Source: Desulfomonilia bacterium | Lineage (GTDB): Bacteria; Desulfobacterota; Desulfomonilia; UBA1062 | Length of the DNA: 64,000 nucleotides | Direction of reading: 5' to 3' | Assembly (NCBI GenBank): GCA_036567785.1 | Contig: DATCTV010000049.1 | Coordinates: 1 to 64,000, forward strand | Shown: positions 35,492 to 45,123 of the stretch, piece by piece | Layout of the letters: each line of letters opens with the position of its first letter | How positions within the stretch are numbered: the first letter of the stretch is position 1 | Translations under genes and position numbers: made by a program | Notes under the pieces: model-generated | The model's input: the letters and a program-made list of their open reading frames with translations, nothing else | Told to the model about the DNA's origin: nothing | Database searches by the model: none

Positions 35492-38326
35492 TCAAAGCGA
35501 GTTTACCTTATGGTCCTCGCCCAGTGCTTCAATTATTTTTTTACATAAATGACCCATCTCAAAGGGTTTCATAACAACCTGCTGGATATCCTTGAACTCG
35601 ATCTTTTTCTTGATAATGTCTTCTGGATAGCCGCTGATGACAACTACCGGAATATCAGGATCAATCTGCCTGAATTTTACAAGAGCCTCTTCACCATTCA
35701 TAACAGGCATTACAAGATCAAGTACTATACAGGTTATCCGCTCCGGAAGTTTATTTGACTGCTCCCTGTTTTTCCTGAATATTTCAACAGCATCCGCACC
35801 GTTAACGGCTGTAATGACATTAAAACCGAGAACTTCAAGCATCTTCTTTCCTACATTAAGGACGATCTGCTCGTCATCAACAAGGAGTATTGTCTTTTTC
35901 TGACGATTGCCGGTTTCAGCCTGTGACGCCAGAGAGATTTCAGCCGGTTGCGATTGAGCAGGCAGCAGTACGCAAAAAGACGAGCCTTTTCCAGGCTCGC
36001 TTTCAATCCGGATAGTACCTCTCATTTTTTTTACAATACCCTGAACGGCTGCCATTCCAAGTCCGCGGCCAAAGAATTTAGTTGTAAAGAAGGGGTCGAA
36101 AATCCTCTGTTTTGTATGTCTGTCCATACCGCATCCGGTATCAGACACCTTGAGAAATACATACCTCCCTTCAGCCAGGGCATCATCAGGCCATGGTGTT
36201 TCAAGGTCCTTTTTTTTGCAGCTGACCGTTCCGGTTGAAATGGTTATCACTCCGGGGTTGTCCCCTATCGCTTCGGATGCATTTATTACAAGGTTGATTA
36301 TAATCAGTCTCATCTGGTCAACATCAACAGATATCATCGGCAATGCCGGATCGAGATCGCTTACAATTGTAATCCTGTTGGACACATTTTGATCAAATAC
36401 CGGCATGACATTTTTAATGATTCTGTTTAGGCATGTATCCTCAATTATGTTTCTTCCCTTCCCCGCATATGCAAGCATGTGAGATGTAAGTTCGGAAGCC
36501 TTGTGTACTGCCTTAGCGGCTGAATTGAGATATTTTCTGGATACATCTGAAGTGTTCTCGTCAAAGAGAGCCAGTTCGATATTGCCAAGTATCGCCATCA
36601 GGAGATTGTTGAAATCATGTGCAATGCCGCCCGCAAGCATCTCAATGCTGTCTATCCTTTGAGCCTGCTGGTGTTGCTGAACGATTGCTATCCTGTCGGC
36701 TTCAGCTTTCTTTCTGTCTGTAATATCGCTGATGATATGAACGGCGCTTGTTATATTGTTGTTTCTGTCAAGAACAGGATCTACGGTTATCAGCTTCCAC
36801 CTGCCGTTCAACTCAAGCTCGACCGATTCCCTCTTCTTTGATTTCTTCATTTTTAAAACAGGGCATTCAGGCAACGGCTCTTCTGTCCCGTGTACGACTT
36901 CACAGCAGTGTTTGCCTTCAATATCGCTGCCATATCTTTCCCTGCTTGCCTGATTGAATCTTAGAATCCTCATATCATCATTGATCAGCCATATCATATC
37001 CTGAACGGAATCGAATGTTTTCTGCCACTCGTCAGATGCCTTATTGATGCTCAGGCTGGTTTTCTTCAATTGCCTGGCATGTCCTGTGACCTTTTTCTCA
37101 GGGTTGTCTCTGCATATCTGCTGTTCAAAAAATTTCTTTTCCGTTATGTCGTGGACAACAGAAAAAAGAAAAGATTTATGCCCTATCATTACGGGATTTG
37201 TAAAAACCTCAACCTTTCTGACTTCTCCGTCGGCAAGCCTGTGCGGGACAATAATTGTATTCGTCTTGCCGTTGACTGAATTTATTGCATTAACAGCGAA
37301 GATTTCAGGAGAGGTTTGATTGATGTCGGTAATTTTAAGCGAAGTGATTTCTTCGTGCGAATATCCATAGAACTTTACGGCCGCTCTGTTAGCATCAACG
37401 ATATTCATGGTCAACGGATCAATAAGCAGCATAACAGTATGTGAATTATCGAAAAGACTGCGGTACCGCTCTTCGCTTTGTACAAACTTTTCCATAACTG
37501 TTATTTTATCTGTTATGTCGGCGGCAATGACCGAAATCTGAGCCAGGGAGCCGGATACGTCTAAAATTGGATCCACATGTATATCATACCACCTGCCTTC
37601 ATGTTTACATCTGCCATGATATGGTTCAGGATTCTCGGTAAATTTATGATATTCCTTTTTCTTGGAATCTCTTATTTGTTCGGGAAAAAAATCAAATATT
37701 TCACGTCCAGGTATTTCTTCTATGCCAAGGCCCAGCTTCCGGGCCCCTTCTTCATTGGACTTGATGATTCTTCCATTTATATCGAGAATGAGCCTTATTC
37801 CGGGAGTGCTTTCAAATAGCACGTTTAGAAGCATGTCCTGGTAGTTCAGCCTTGCTTCCTTTTCTTTTTTCTCGGTTATGTCCCTTAATATGGCAACAGT
37901 TCCAATAGGATTTCCATCTTTATCGTTCAGTCTTGCGTTATGAACTTCAATTGGGAAAGTGCTGCCGTCTTTTCTGATCGCCGTGTATATCGAATTCTTT
38001 GGGGATACCCCATTTATGATTTCACGCCTGCTTTTAGAGAGCCTCTCGTGTTCATCGGGTGAAATCCAATCAAAGACAGATGTTCCAATCGCCTCTTCAA
38101 TGTTTTTGATACCGAACATACTGATCGCTACATCCGATGCATATATCAAGTTCCCCTCAATATCGGACATGATAATCAGGTCAGGCAATGCCCTTATTAT
38201 TCCATGATATAAAATGCCGGATTTGCCGCGCATCAACTTAAAGGATTTTTTTGGATGTGCTGATCTGTGATAGACATCCTTTTGAGGATTAAACTTCAAA
38301 CTTTCAGTTTTTTCCCTGGAGATCAT
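35492..38326 (-). CDS. Soluble hybrid histidine kinase (4 PAS, HisKA, HATPase, REC)
   Basis: 944 residues with no transmembrane segment. Four PAS domains (starting near residues 42, 165, 285 and 430), the last with a C-C-E-V-V-H-G-T and L-P-E-C-P-V cysteine pattern; then HisKA with His570 in LAGGIAHDFNNLLMAILGN, HATPase_c (D-T-G-C-G-M-D, G-R-G-L-G-M-A) and a receiver (I-L-L-V-D-D-E-Q, I-V-L-D-L-V-M-P). A cytoplasmic or redox signal is probable given soluble PAS domains. AAAGGAGG precedes the ATG. No partner regulator is adjacent. Confidence 0.92.
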   Translation of the reverse strand: MISREKTESLKFNPQKDVYHRSAHPKKSFKLMRGKSGILYHGIIRALPDLIIMSDIEGNLIYASDVAISMFGIKNIEEAIGTSVFDWISPDEHERLSKSRREIINGVSPKNSIYTAIRKDGSTFPIEVHNARLNDKDGNPIGTVAILRDITEKKEKEARLNYQDMLLNVLFESTPGIRLILDINGRIIKSNEEGARKLGLGIEEIPGREIFDFFPEQIRDSKKKEYHKFTENPEPYHGRCKHEGRWYDIHVDPILDVSGSLAQISVIAADITDKITVMEKFVQSEERYRSLFDNSHTVMLLIDPLTMNIVDANRAAVKFYGYSHEEITSLKITDINQTSPEIFAVNAINSVNGKTNTIIVPHRLADGEVRKVEVFTNPVMIGHKSFLFSVVHDITEKKFFEQQICRDNPEKKVTGHARQLKKTSLSINKASDEWQKTFDSVQDMIWLINDDMRILRFNQASRERYGSDIEGKHCCEVVHGTEEPLPECPVLKMKKSKKRESVELELNGRWKLITVDPVLDRNNNITSAVHIISDITDRKKAEADRIAIVQQHQQAQRIDSIEMLAGGIAHDFNNLLMAILGNIELALFDENTSDVSRKYLNSAAKAVHKASELTSHMLAYAGKGRNIIEDTCLNRIIKNVMPVFDQNVSNRITIVSDLDPALPMISVDVDQMRLIIINLVINASEAIGDNPGVITISTGTVSCKKKDLETPWPDDALAEGRYVFLKVSDTGCGMDRHTKQRIFDPFFTTKFFGRGLGMAAVQGIVKKMRGTIRIESEPGKGSSFCVLLPAQSQPAEISLASQAETGNRQKKTILLVDDEQIVLNVGKKMLEVLGFNVITAVNGADAVEIFRKNREQSNKLPERITCIVLDLVMPVMNGEEALVKFRQIDPDIPVVVISGYPEDIIKKKIEFKDIQQVVMKPFEMGHLCKKIIEALGEDHKVNSL

Positions 38327-38487
38327 TGATTCCTCCTTTTTCCTTATCCCCAGTCGAACCTAATACATAAAAGGCAAATAAATAATGGTAAAATAATAAC
38401 CCTTACGTATTATAAAGCAAGCATATTTAAATTATTTTATGAGAAATATTTTACAGTGCCGAAGGTTATGAAGATCAAGCCATCTGA

Positions 38488-39396
38488 CTATATTGTTTCA
38501 ATTCCGAGGCTGGTAAATATTTCATGGTATGATTGTATATTTTCGGGTTTAATGAATTTTTTCATTTCTTCCGGAACATGTCTGTTCTGTCCTGAAAACT
38601 TGGCAAGTTTTTCAGGCCATAACGGATTATATGCAAGCAGCCTTACTTTACGGACTTTGCATGAGACGAGGAATCTGGCAATTGCATTGAGGTTTGAATA
38701 CGTATCTGTAATACCTGGGACCAGAGGCACCCTAGGAAGAATCTGTACCTGATTCATGAAACAAAGGGTTCTGAAGTTCTCGATTATTTTCTCATTTGCT
38801 GTGCCGCAGTATTTTCTGTGTTCGGTGCTATCGATTAGTTTTATATCAAAATATATCATATCCAGCCAGGGAATCATTTTTTCAAGAAACCGGTCAATTT
38901 CGAACAGACCGCAGGTTTCAAGCAATGTATCTATTCCAAGTCTTTTACATTCCTTGAGGAGCTCTGAACTGAAATCCATAAACATGGTCGGTTCGCCGCC
39001 AGATAAAGTCACGCCTCCGCCGGAGGTTTCAAAGAATGGCTTGTCCTTCATGACTTCGGATAAGACCCTCTCAATGCTCATCTCCCTGCCCACTATATCT
39101 AACGCCCCTGTCGGGCATACGCTGATGCATGTATGACATTCGGAACACCTGGACCGGTCAATTCTCAGATTGCCGCAATCTCCGTTTATTGCATGGTTGC
39201 TGCATGTGTTTACACATGTCAGGCAGCCTATGCATTCTTTTGAGTCATATGAATGTTCTGGTCCGGGTCTCATCCCCTCAGGGTTGTGGCACCATACGCA
39301 TGACAGGGGACAGCCTTTCATGAAAATGACGGTCCTTATACCCGGACCGTCATCAAGGGAATTCCCCTTCATCTCGAATATAAGCGGTTTTTTCAT
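38488..39396 (-). CDS. Glycyl-radical enzyme activase (radical SAM)
   Basis: 302 residues. The radical-SAM motif is C-x3-C-x2-C variant in M-K-G-C-P-L-S-C-V-W-C-H-N; an inserted ferredoxin-like region has two more Cys sets (C-I-G-C-L-T-C-V-N-T-C and C-S-E-C-H-T-C-I-S-V-C-P), typical of activases of the glycerol dehydratase/HPAD group. G-G-E-P-T (SAM binding) follows. It abstracts H from the glycine of its partner, the GRE upstream, whose stop it overlaps by 4 bases. Confidence 0.95.
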   Translation of the reverse strand: MKKPLIFEMKGNSLDDGPGIRTVIFMKGCPLSCVWCHNPEGMRPGPEHSYDSKECIGCLTCVNTCSNHAINGDCGNLRIDRSRCSECHTCISVCPTGALDIVGREMSIERVLSEVMKDKPFFETSGGGVTLSGGEPTMFMDFSSELLKECKRLGIDTLLETCGLFEIDRFLEKMIPWLDMIYFDIKLIDSTEHRKYCGTANEKIIENFRTLCFMNQVQILPRVPLVPGITDTYSNLNAIARFLVSCKVRKVRLLAYNPLWPEKLAKFSGQNRHVPEEMKKFIKPENIQSYHEIFTSLGIETI

Positions 39397-42356
39397 ATTC
39401 CGTATTCTGCCCTCTCGATGAGTTCGATTTGCATGTCGCGGTTTAGTGTCGTGAAATATGCATTGTATCCTGAAATCCTTACAAGCAGGTGCTGATAGTT
39501 TTCAGGATTGAGCATGGCGTCTCTCAATGTATCGGTTGAAACCACATTAAACTGCATCTGCATGCCACCGAGGTTGCTGTATGTTTTCACATAGGAATAG
39601 ATGTGTTCGACCGAGTCTTCGTGAGAATCGGCTGCCGACGGTACGACTTTGACATTAAATGCGATATTGTTGTTCATATTAAGAGGATCGAGCCCGGATA
39701 CATCGCGTATATTGTCAAGCAGATTCCTGGATGCGTGCGCTTCGGGTGTGAGACCGGGCGTGAAGGCTTTGCCGGCAAGCCTTCCCGAAGGGAGCGCTCC
39801 GGTAAGGCTTCCGAAGGCAACATGATTGGACATCGACCAGAACCCAGCCGTATACGGTCCGCCCCTGAAATTTCTGTATGCACCATAGCAGTCATGGGCG
39901 AATCTGGTTATCCTGTTTGCTATTTGAAGGGCCTCTTCCGAACCGGAACCAAAGAGCGGCACCTTTTTCCTGACCATTGCATGTAAAGCTGGATCTGCTT
40001 CAAAATTGGTCCTGATTGTATCCTTTATTTTTGCAAAGCTTACCTTCTTTTCGTCGAACACGAGCTTTTTTATGGCCATCATCGAGTCCGTAATATCAGC
40101 AAGGCCTATGCAAGCTGCACCTGAAGAGTTGTGCCTGGCTCCTCCCTTTGTGACATCAACCCCTGTCTTGATACCGTCACTGATAAGAGCTGATATGAAT
40201 GGCGTGGGTCTTATTACGCTGTGAGCCTGTCCCAGCATGTTGTTATATTTAACTGAGTTGTCTATAAGGAATCTGAATTGTTCGGTGAAGGCATTGAAGA
40301 ATGCCTCGAATGAATCGAAATCATCACCTGTCTTGGGCCCCACTGAAAGTTTCATGAGTGGATGCAGGCCGTTGTTCAGCGCCATTTCAAGGGCAGCGAC
40401 CATATTCATCATCATGCAGTTTGTGTGTCCAATATGTTTTCCCGAAAGCGTAGGTTCAACACAGCCTGTTGCTGACCAGTCCCTCAGGTCTTCAATCGGA
40501 TAGGAAAATTCCTCAAGCGATTTCATCACGGCGGTATCGTTATGAATTGAAGGAGTGGCTGTTGTTATAAGATTAACCTCGGATAAACGCTTCAGATATG
40601 TATCGCTGTTCTTATCCCTGTTATAGCGGGCATTGACGTTCGGGTCCCTTATGCCGAGGATTTCGGTAACTTTAAGGAATATATACGTCATGTCGTTAAC
40701 GGCATCTTCGCCTTCAGGGGTTATACCGCCCAGGGTGATGGCCTGATCCGACGAACTTCCTCCGAAGAGGTAGTTTCCTATATCGGGAATGAGAGGCAGG
40801 TGATCGGTGCACCGCATATAAAAACAAGATACAAGCTCGATGGCCTTTTTTATGTATGCGTCTTTGTCGGCCCTGGTCTCAAGCTTGGTGATATCGGCGG
40901 CAAAGTAAGGTTGCAGCCACTGATCGAGTCTACCGAGCGAAAATCCTGCATTCGTGTTTTCCATATGGACGCCTATCCAACCGATCCACAGGCAGCTTAT
41001 GGCCTCATAAAGAGTTTCACAGGGGTTTTCCGGCACTTTTGCGCAAATTTCGGATATCTTTAAGAGTTCTTTCTTTCTTTCAGGGTCTCCGGTTTTACCG
41101 GCCTCGATCATGGCCTGCCGCGACAGGTTCTTGGAATATGATGCAAGTCCTTCAAGACACAATATCATACCGTTCAATGTTGCAATCCTGCCCGTTTCAG
41201 ACGGATCGACCTTCAATAGTTCTTCTTCAATCTCCTTGATGATCCCTTTGGTCCCCAGCCTGAAAAGCTTGGGAAAGTCGCATATCGTGTGTGAGAGCGC
41301 CACAGTCTTCCACAGGAAATAGACTGCGAAACGTTCATCCAGTTTCTGGCAAAGGGGATTATCGTATTTCATTCTAACCCATTCCCTGACGTTTCTCTTT
41401 GCCCAGTAGGGAAAAACCTCATGATGAAGCACACGTACGGTTTCTTCGCTTATGTCATACCTGTTCAGCGACCTGTAAGGAGTTGTCAAGAGTTCACCCC
41501 ATATAAGGGTCCCGCTTGTGTCGGGATAAATAACCACTCCGATCGGTTTTGTCGTTGTGGTGCCGGCGATAAGGTCATCTTCCGCTATAATGGGAAGCTT
41601 TTTTTCCATAAGATATTTGAAGGCATACCCCTGTCTCAATTCAGGTTCCCATGCAGAACCGTCCTTTCTGAATTCAAAGCCGTTCTTTCTGAACCATTCG
41701 GTAAGAATAGCAGGCCTTTCCGCACATATTTCGGGCTTGATTGAAAAGTGGTTCCTGTGAAACTTTTTGATCCTGGGAAAGTCATCAAGCGAGTATTCCG
41801 GAAGGTACGGATCATCGAGAAACTTAACACCCGGATCAATAGACGGCGCTTTCATCCTCTGCACCTTAGCCTTTTGATCGGGAGCATTTTTGCAGGCTTT
41901 GACCTTGGTCGATTCATTCTTTGCCTTTTCCTCTTCCTGCTGTTTCAGCATTGTGCTTATCTGCTTGTCCTTTAAAAGCACTGATAAAAGGAAATTGAAA
42001 ACCCCCAGGTAGCTCATGTTGCCTTCGGTAATGAGTCTGTTCTTTAAAAGAAGATTCATGACCTCGTTAGGCGGCAGGCTGATCATTTCCCTGAGTGTGG
42101 CTTCGTCGGTGAAAACAAGTCTGCAATCAGAATTCTGAGGTATGTGATCAAGTACTGTGGCCTTTCCGTTCTTGAAAGATATGGCCCTGTTGACCGAATT
42201 GTTTACCGTCTTTATTCCGAGAGTGAAGTCTATCCACCCGTCTGTTGAACGCAGGTATTTTTTTATGCCCGGCCTCAGATTGACACATGCAGCCATAAGT
42301 CTAAGAAGTATTCCTGCCAGCACGTTTGTCGGCGAATTTAAAATATCCTTGATCAT
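39393..42356 (-). CDS. SCP2-like lipid-binding domain fused to a glycyl-radical enzyme
   Basis: 987 residues. N-terminal about 1-140 resembles a sterol carrier protein 2 (SCP2) domain (I-S-F-K-N-G-K-A-T-V, later N-R-L-I-T-E-G-N-M-S-Y-L-G); a Lys/Glu-rich linker (about 140-190) leads to a complete PFL-type glycyl-radical domain. The thiyl cysteine is Cys632 in A-T-G-C-V-E-P-T, where C-x-E is the pattern of the eliminase group (glycerol dehydratase, CutC), and the radical glycine is Gly963 in R-I-S-G-Y-N-A-Y-F, 24 residues from the C-terminus. All catalytic residues seen are intact. Substrate unknown; the fusion and neighbours (FadL, TULIP lipoprotein) point to a hydrophobic one. ATG 42356 follows GGGAGGTG. 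Confidence 0.9.
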   Translation of the reverse strand: MIKDILNSPTNVLAGILLRLMAACVNLRPGIKKYLRSTDGWIDFTLGIKTVNNSVNRAISFKNGKATVLDHIPQNSDCRLVFTDEATLREMISLPPNEVMNLLLKNRLITEGNMSYLGVFNFLLSVLLKDKQISTMLKQQEEEKAKNESTKVKACKNAPDQKAKVQRMKAPSIDPGVKFLDDPYLPEYSLDDFPRIKKFHRNHFSIKPEICAERPAILTEWFRKNGFEFRKDGSAWEPELRQGYAFKYLMEKKLPIIAEDDLIAGTTTTKPIGVVIYPDTSGTLIWGELLTTPYRSLNRYDISEETVRVLHHEVFPYWAKRNVREWVRMKYDNPLCQKLDERFAVYFLWKTVALSHTICDFPKLFRLGTKGIIKEIEEELLKVDPSETGRIATLNGMILCLEGLASYSKNLSRQAMIEAGKTGDPERKKELLKISEICAKVPENPCETLYEAISCLWIGWIGVHMENTNAGFSLGRLDQWLQPYFAADITKLETRADKDAYIKKAIELVSCFYMRCTDHLPLIPDIGNYLFGGSSSDQAITLGGITPEGEDAVNDMTYIFLKVTEILGIRDPNVNARYNRDKNSDTYLKRLSEVNLITTATPSIHNDTAVMKSLEEFSYPIEDLRDWSATGCVEPTLSGKHIGHTNCMMMNMVAALEMALNNGLHPLMKLSVGPKTGDDFDSFEAFFNAFTEQFRFLIDNSVKYNNMLGQAHSVIRPTPFISALISDGIKTGVDVTKGGARHNSSGAACIGLADITDSMMAIKKLVFDEKKVSFAKIKDTIRTNFEADPALHAMVRKKVPLFGSGSEEALQIANRITRFAHDCYGAYRNFRGGPYTAGFWSMSNHVAFGSLTGALPSGRLAGKAFTPGLTPEAHASRNLLDNIRDVSGLDPLNMNNNIAFNVKVVPSAADSHEDSVEHIYSYVKTYSNLGGMQMQFNVVSTDTLRDAMLNPENYQHLLVRISGYNAYFTTLNRDMQIELIERAEYGI

Positions 42357-42450
42357 CAGCACCTCCCGGGGTCCAAAGCGTATCATTCAAAATGACGACA
42401 AACTCGATTATCCATCAAGTTGCAAGGTCTGTCCAGAGGTTTGGGGGATG

Positions 42451-43074
42451 CTATCTGTAGGAGTTAATCAATTCTTCGGTAATTCTTTTTATTACAATAT
42501 CAACCTTGCTGAATACCTGTCTTGATCCGATGCTGTTGTGCAGGGTCACGATACCGTTTATCATTATCCAGAGTTTTATCGTATGTTTCATTAGGTCGGT
42601 TTCATCATGGCACCTGACAGTGTCTTTAATCGTGGCCAGTGCAATTTCCATGGCCCTTAATGACGATTTTCTTTCTTCTGCCGCAACGTCCTCCATAGGC
42701 GTACCGATATAATCAAGATATTTGGGACTGTTGCCGTTGAACATGATCTTGTAATAATCAGGATTCCTGATCCCGAAATCTATATAAGATCTTATCATTC
42801 CTTCCAGTCTTGCATGAGGTTCCTTCTCTTTTTCATACACCTTGTCCATATCCTGCGACAGCATTTCGAAGCCCTTCGCCCTTACAAGTATGTATATCTC
42901 ATCCTTGTTGTTGAAATAGTTGTATATATTGGCAGCGGTCATTCCAAGACGGGATGCGAGTTTTCTCATGCTGAGATTGATGAAGCCTTCGCTCACGATT
43001 ATATCAAGAGCAGCTGTTAGTATCCTTGCCCTTATTTCTTTTATCTCTTCTGCTTTTCTCGGTGTCTTTGCCAT
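42451..43074 (-). CDS. TetR/AcrR family regulator
   Basis: 207 residues. The N-terminal HTH (I-L-T-A-A-L-D-I-I-V-S-E-G-F then M-R-K-L-A-S-R-L-G-M-T-A-A-N-I-Y-N-Y-F) is canonical; the C-terminal ligand domain is of the WHG-type by its Y-Y-K-I-M-F-N and L-W-I-M-I-N-G segments. As it lies between the TULIP lipoprotein gene and the GRE gene on the same strand, it is the likely sensor of the cluster's substrate. No clear operator palindrome was found in the 94-base gap before the GRE. Confidence 0.93.
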   Translation of the reverse strand: MAKTPRKAEEIKEIRARILTAALDIIVSEGFINLSMRKLASRLGMTAANIYNYFNNKDEIYILVRAKGFEMLSQDMDKVYEKEKEPHARLEGMIRSYIDFGIRNPDYYKIMFNGNSPKYLDYIGTPMEDVAAEERKSSLRAMEIALATIKDTVRCHDETDLMKHTIKLWIMINGIVTLHNSIGSRQVFSKVDIVIKRITEELINSYR

Positions 43075-43095
43075 CTTGATGCTCCGTTTTAGCCT

Positions 43096-45090
43096 TTACC
43101 TGATGTCTATTCCTATACCCATGTATCCGCCGGAAGGTTTGATTCCCATAAGGCTTATCTCAAAATCTGGCAGGTCATTGGATATTTTATCAATATCGAG
43201 GTCTCCTGTATCTAGTTCAGCCAGAAGTTCTCTGGCTTTTTTCTCGTTTATGACAAGGGGGGTCTTTTCAAGCCATGGATTCATGAGTTTGATTATCTGA
43301 GGCATGAGGTTCCTGACCGCCCTTTCGATATCAACGGCTTTTTCAAGGCCAAGCCTGTCTGCAAGATAGAAAATATTGAATTCGTTGAGCTTCAGGTTCA
43401 GCCTGAGATAAGGCTTGCCTCCCTGTACGATTATGTCTGTTTCCACTTCAGTAACAAGATCAATGGCAACCTCAAGCTGCCTGTTTGCATTCATGTAAAG
43501 GCCTGTTTTGAGGTTCGGGACATAAAGCTTTATTTTACCGTCATTGAAATCAATGAAAGGCGGTCCGCCGAATGTGACATTCGCCTTCATGTCAGCCGGA
43601 AGCCCGAGATCAGGCAGAAGCTTTCCGACATCGAGGCTCAGGCCGAAACCGGCCTCGTTCAGTGCAGCAAGCATACCGTTTATCGAATCGGCCGATACAG
43701 CCAATGCAAGGTCATCATCCTTGAACTTACCAAGTGAATCAGACAGTGTTATTGAAGGCGGCAGGCTTATAATACCGTTATTCTTAACCGGTTTTGATTT
43801 TCCCCCAAAGCCCGCCATGAAACCGATGCTGTCTGATGTGCCGGTGAATTTTTCCAGTTCCGCGTCTATTGACAAATTTCTGATGCCCAGAATCGAATCA
43901 ATGAGCTCGTTTTCTCCTTTTGCAGGCAGTATGTCATCAAGATCGACTTTTACCGGAGCAATGTATACAATAAGGCCCAGACCTTTATTATTTACAATCG
44001 AATTTAATGCATTGCTGACAACACCGGCGAGCCAGCCTTTTATCGGGAGCTTCAAATAATATGTATCGTGGCTGATGCCAAGACCATCAAGGAACTTTGT
44101 CAGGATGACCATGCTGGGAATGTCAGCTTCAAGCTCCTTAAGCCTAAGATCAAGCGATGATATATTCACACCCAGTCCTGTGGCTTCCTTCACGCCCATC
44201 TTGAGTGACAGGTCGGCAGCAATACTGTTGAGTTCAAGAACAACCTTTGTATCGGCAAGACCATCAGGAAATTTCATATCGCCGATGCTGACGAATTTAA
44301 TGTCAGCGGATATTTCAATGCCTTTGAGATTCATGCCGGCAAAGAGTCTGGCTGTATCAGTATTCCCGGGTTCTCTGGCACACAACCGGTTTATGGCTAC
44401 ATCATAACCGGTCTTTATATTAATGCCGGTAAGTTTCAATTTTACAACGGCCTTGAAAGGATCTGTAACTTCCACGGTTATATAATCATCCATATCAACA
44501 TCTTTTTTGCCCACAGCTTCATTGAGCAGGTCGGATATGACAGCCGTAAACTCTGCCGGCAGTTCCAGCGTGGAATTATCTAATACAGCACCAACAGCAT
44601 TACCTGATTTCGTACCTGATGGAACGCCTGCCCCCCTTAACAGTACAATCCTGTCCCGACCTGCATATCCGTTCGCATCTATGGCCGAAGCCTCGATTGC
44701 AATGAAAGGGCTCGAATCTTGTGGCAGAGGTAGCTCGACTGAAAAGCCGCCGCCGGAAGAGATATGGGTATCCGATCCGTTTACAAGGAGTGAAACAATC
44801 TTTTGATCGCCCTTGTTTACTGTCCCGGTGACAACGATGATTTGCTGATCGAAACCGATTACCTTACCGCTCGAAGGGGTCGCTATTTTTACAACAGGCG
44901 GAATGTATCCTTCGGGATAGTTGATGCTGCCGCCCGGTTCTTCTCCTGCCGGTCCGGTGGCATATTCGGTTTGTGGCCTGTAATCTTCGGTACCGATCCC
45001 ACCTGAACCCGAACATCCCGAAATTATGCCTAGAAATATTATAAAAAGCCCTGTGAATATCTTTTTTAATGTCTTTTCATTATATTTCAT
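43096..45090 (-). CDS. TULIP/BPI-like lipoprotein with Ig-like N-domain
   Basis: 664 residues, lipobox I-S-G-C (Cys26), Gly/Ser-rich linker, an Ig-like domain (about 65-150: TPSSGKVIGFDQQIIVVTG), then a long strand/helix region like the protein at 3225: helical L-A-V-S-A-D-S-I-N-G-M-L-A-A-L corresponds to the start of the second BPI barrel, and it ends in a strand-rich tail. Such folds carry lipids in a hydrophobic groove. Placed between FadL porins and the TetR/GRE genes, it could ferry the imported ligand across the periplasm. GAGGAG lies eight bases before the ATG. The fold call is inference from pattern. Confidence 0.7.
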   Translation of the reverse strand: MKYNEKTLKKIFTGLFIIFLGIISGCSGSGGIGTEDYRPQTEYATGPAGEEPGGSINYPEGYIPPVVKIATPSSGKVIGFDQQIIVVTGTVNKGDQKIVSLLVNGSDTHISSGGGFSVELPLPQDSSPFIAIEASAIDANGYAGRDRIVLLRGAGVPSGTKSGNAVGAVLDNSTLELPAEFTAVISDLLNEAVGKKDVDMDDYITVEVTDPFKAVVKLKLTGINIKTGYDVAINRLCAREPGNTDTARLFAGMNLKGIEISADIKFVSIGDMKFPDGLADTKVVLELNSIAADLSLKMGVKEATGLGVNISSLDLRLKELEADIPSMVILTKFLDGLGISHDTYYLKLPIKGWLAGVVSNALNSIVNNKGLGLIVYIAPVKVDLDDILPAKGENELIDSILGIRNLSIDAELEKFTGTSDSIGFMAGFGGKSKPVKNNGIISLPPSITLSDSLGKFKDDDLALAVSADSINGMLAALNEAGFGLSLDVGKLLPDLGLPADMKANVTFGGPPFIDFNDGKIKLYVPNLKTGLYMNANRQLEVAIDLVTEVETDIIVQGGKPYLRLNLKLNEFNIFYLADRLGLEKAVDIERAVRNLMPQIIKLMNPWLEKTPLVINEKKARELLAELDTGDLDIDKISNDLPDFEISLMGIKPSGGYMGIGIDIR

Positions 45091-45123
45091 TTCGAAATCT
45101 CCTCAGCCTTTCCTTCATGAATC

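Noticed and set aside
39393-42356. Calling the GRE an alkyl- or benzylsuccinate synthase because of the FadL neighbours
   Set aside because: The C-V-E-P active-site motif suits the eliminase group, and the companion small subunits of benzylsuccinate synthase are absent.
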